Source: OFTM382 sp964352615 (GTDB lineage Bacteria > Planctomycetota > Phycisphaerae > Phycisphaerales > UBA1924). From it: DNA of 64,000 nt. Position numbers and translations under genes: made by a program. The stretch is taken from assembly GCA_964352615.1 (NCBI GenBank), contig CAYGSG010000003.1, forward strand, positions 10,375-74,374, written 5' to 3'. Numbering within the stretch: the first letter of the stretch is position 1; every line of letters starts with the position of its first letter. Positions 62,785-64,000 of the stretch are shown here, piece by piece. A model generated the notes under the pieces. The model was not told where the DNA came from and ran no database searches. It was given only the letters and a program-made list of their open reading frames with translations.

Positions 62785-64000
62785 GTGCATCCCCATCACA
62801 CCCAACGCCTTCAACACCAGACAACACGATCGGGCCTCGCCCGGTGGGTGCTTTGGTGCGCGGTCGCCAGCTCGGCGTGGTGCGCCGGTTCGCCCGCATC
62901 GGCGCAGGACGAGGTGCTGGTCGAACTCCGCGACGGCACGCGCTACGAGGGCGAACTGGTCAGCCAAGACAGCGCGGGCGTGGTCATCAAGATCGGCGAG
63001 ATCAAGCAAACCCTCGCCGCAAGCGAGGTCATTCGAGTCATCGCCCTGCCCTCCGTGCGAGAGCGGTACGCCGACCTTCGCCGAAACATTGCTGATGACG
63101 ACGCGGACCAACTCCTCGTGCTAGCCCGGTTGCTGCGCAAGCACGGCGAATTGGGTCTGGCAACGCTCGAACTGGAGCACATCCTCGCCATCGACCCGGG
63201 ACACCCCGAGGCCACACAACTGATGACGCTTGTGACGGCGGAGTTCGCGTTGCAGGCTGGCAGCGGCAAGGGCAAACCCAGGGGTACCCCGATCAACCGA
63301 GACGACTTCCCCGTGCTCACGCCCGAGGAGATCAACCTCATCAAGGTGTACGAGATCGACCTCGCCAACCCGCCGAGGATGGAACTGCAAGACGGCTTGA
63401 TCGATCGGCTGCTTGAACGGCAAGGCGACCACCAACTCATGCCGCAAACGCCCGAGGGCATCGAGGCGCTTCGCCGCTGGCCCGCCAGGCGTGTGCTTGA
63501 TCTGTTGTTCCGCATCAAGGCCCGCGATCTCTACAGCGAGGTGGAGGTGCAGGGTCACCCGCGATCGCTCGAACGCTTCCGAGAGGACGTCCACGCAAGC
63601 TGGCTGATGCGGTCGTGCGCCACCAGCGCGTGCCACGGCGGGGCCGAGGCGGGCCGGCTCTGGCTGCGAACACGAGCCAAGGGTGCCGACGCCACGGTCT
63701 ACACAAACTTTCTGATCCTCGATCGGTTCAAGCTGGCCGACGGCACGCCGCTGCTGAATTACGAAGAGCCCGAATCCAGCGCTCTCATCCAGATGGCGTT
63801 GCCTGCTGAGCGATCCACACGGCCCCACCCGCCGATGCCCCGGTCTGCGGGCGCTTGGCGGCCCCCGATGAGCGGGCCGGAAGACCCACGGCTCAAGGAC
63901 GCGGTCGACTGGCTCAGGTCCATGTACACACCCCGTCCCGAGTACCCGATCGACTACGACCCGCCGGCGACGGTCGCCGACGAGTTCAACCCCGATGTGC
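62785..64000 (+). CDS. Exported protein with N-terminal Sm/SH3-like strand region and a CX4CH motif (3' partial)
   Basis: An open frame runs from a GTG at 62785 (AAGG 7 nt upstream; TTG at 62779 is possible) to the window edge, about 405 codons, so the C-terminus is missing. The N-terminus has a hydrophobic signal ending ASA-Q (about residue 41). Then comes a beta-rich segment (EVLVELRDGTRYEGELVSQ, VVIKIGEIKQTL) and helices ending in LELEHILAIDPGHPEA. Further on, SCATSACHGG contains Cys278-x4-Cys283-His284. This resembles a c-type haem-binding motif but with four intervening residues instead of two. The later part is Pro-rich. Function is unknown; the motif could bind haem or metal. Confidence 0.72.
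   Translation, partial: MHPHHTQRLQHQTTRSGLARWVLWCAVASSAWCAGSPASAQDEVLVELRDGTRYEGELVSQDSAGVVIKIGEIKQTLAASEVIRVIALPSVRERYADLRRNIADDDADQLLVLARLLRKHGELGLATLELEHILAIDPGHPEATQLMTLVTAEFALQAGSGKGKPRGTPINRDDFPVLTPEEINLIKVYEIDLANPPRMELQDGLIDRLLERQGDHQLMPQTPEGIEALRRWPARRVLDLLFRIKARDLYSEVEVQGHPRSLERFREDVHASWLMRSCATSACHGGAEAGRLWLRTRAKGADATVYTNFLILDRFKLADGTPLLNYEEPESSALIQMALPAERSTRPHPPMPRSAGAWRPPMSGPEDPRLKDAVDWLRSMYTPRPEYPIDYDPPATVADEFNPDV

Noticed and set aside
1..64000. Insertion sequences, integrases, prophage genes or attachment sites
   Set aside because: No transposase, integrase or flanking inverted/direct repeats were recognised. The tRNA-Leu has no adjacent integrase or partial copy.

Overview
The window is GC-rich and looks chromosomal, with dense, mostly co-directional gene blocks and many 1-4 nt start/stop overlaps. 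The mix of genes points to a Gram-negative-type envelope and probably to Planctomycetota, perhaps class Phycisphaerae: exosortase plus EpsI, a giant two-partner-secretion exoprotein, IcmF/DotU-type genes, several SPFH (band-7) proteins beside an ABC-2 exporter, and several long proteins without a clear family. This placement is inference from gene content; no rRNA lies in the window. One tRNA-Leu(GAG) is present.

Region A (1-12429, + strand) is an exopolysaccharide/exosortase locus: SLBB export protein (5'-truncated by the window edge), exosortase, EpsI-like partner, a 1526-aa TPR protein, a Wzc/CapB-like chain-length/ATPase protein whose P-loop lacks the usual lysine, a nucleotide-sugar epimerase/dehydratase and a WecA/MraY-type sugar-phosphate transferase. 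Region B (12526-16454, +) is a translationally coupled string: orphan ParA-type ATPase, VanZ-like protein, MurJ flippase, entericidin-like lipoprotein and an SDR oxidoreductase. ispF converges on it, followed by an orphan proline-rich lipoprotein.

Region C (17956-41030, - strand) is the most unusual part. In transcription order it holds an unknown 275-aa protein, a DotU/TssL-like protein, a shortened IcmF/TssM-like protein, a TagF-like protein, a TpsB-type outer-membrane transporter and a 5223-aa filamentous-haemagglutinin-like TpsA exoprotein. No sheath, tube, spike, TssK or ClpV gene is in the window. The arrangement suggests a type VI-like inner-membrane module linked to a two-partner secretion pair, a combination I do not recognise as a described system.

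Region D (41375-50323) is mostly housekeeping: small lipoprotein, phoU, a methyltransferase, mfd, a ComEA-like HhH protein, a GH10-like protein lacking both expected catalytic glutamates, and purC. Region E (50320-60373, -) is a probable operon of three SPFH proteins (one polytopic, one HflC-like, one HflK-like), an ABC ATPase with a long acidic tail, an ABC-2 permease and a large unknown protein. A second ABC-2 permease diverges from it at 60663, followed by a small membrane protein, tRNA-Leu and a 3'-truncated exported protein with a CX4CH motif.

Starts were chosen from Shine-Dalgarno-like sequences, overlaps and signal peptides. All family names come from motif reading, not from database searches.
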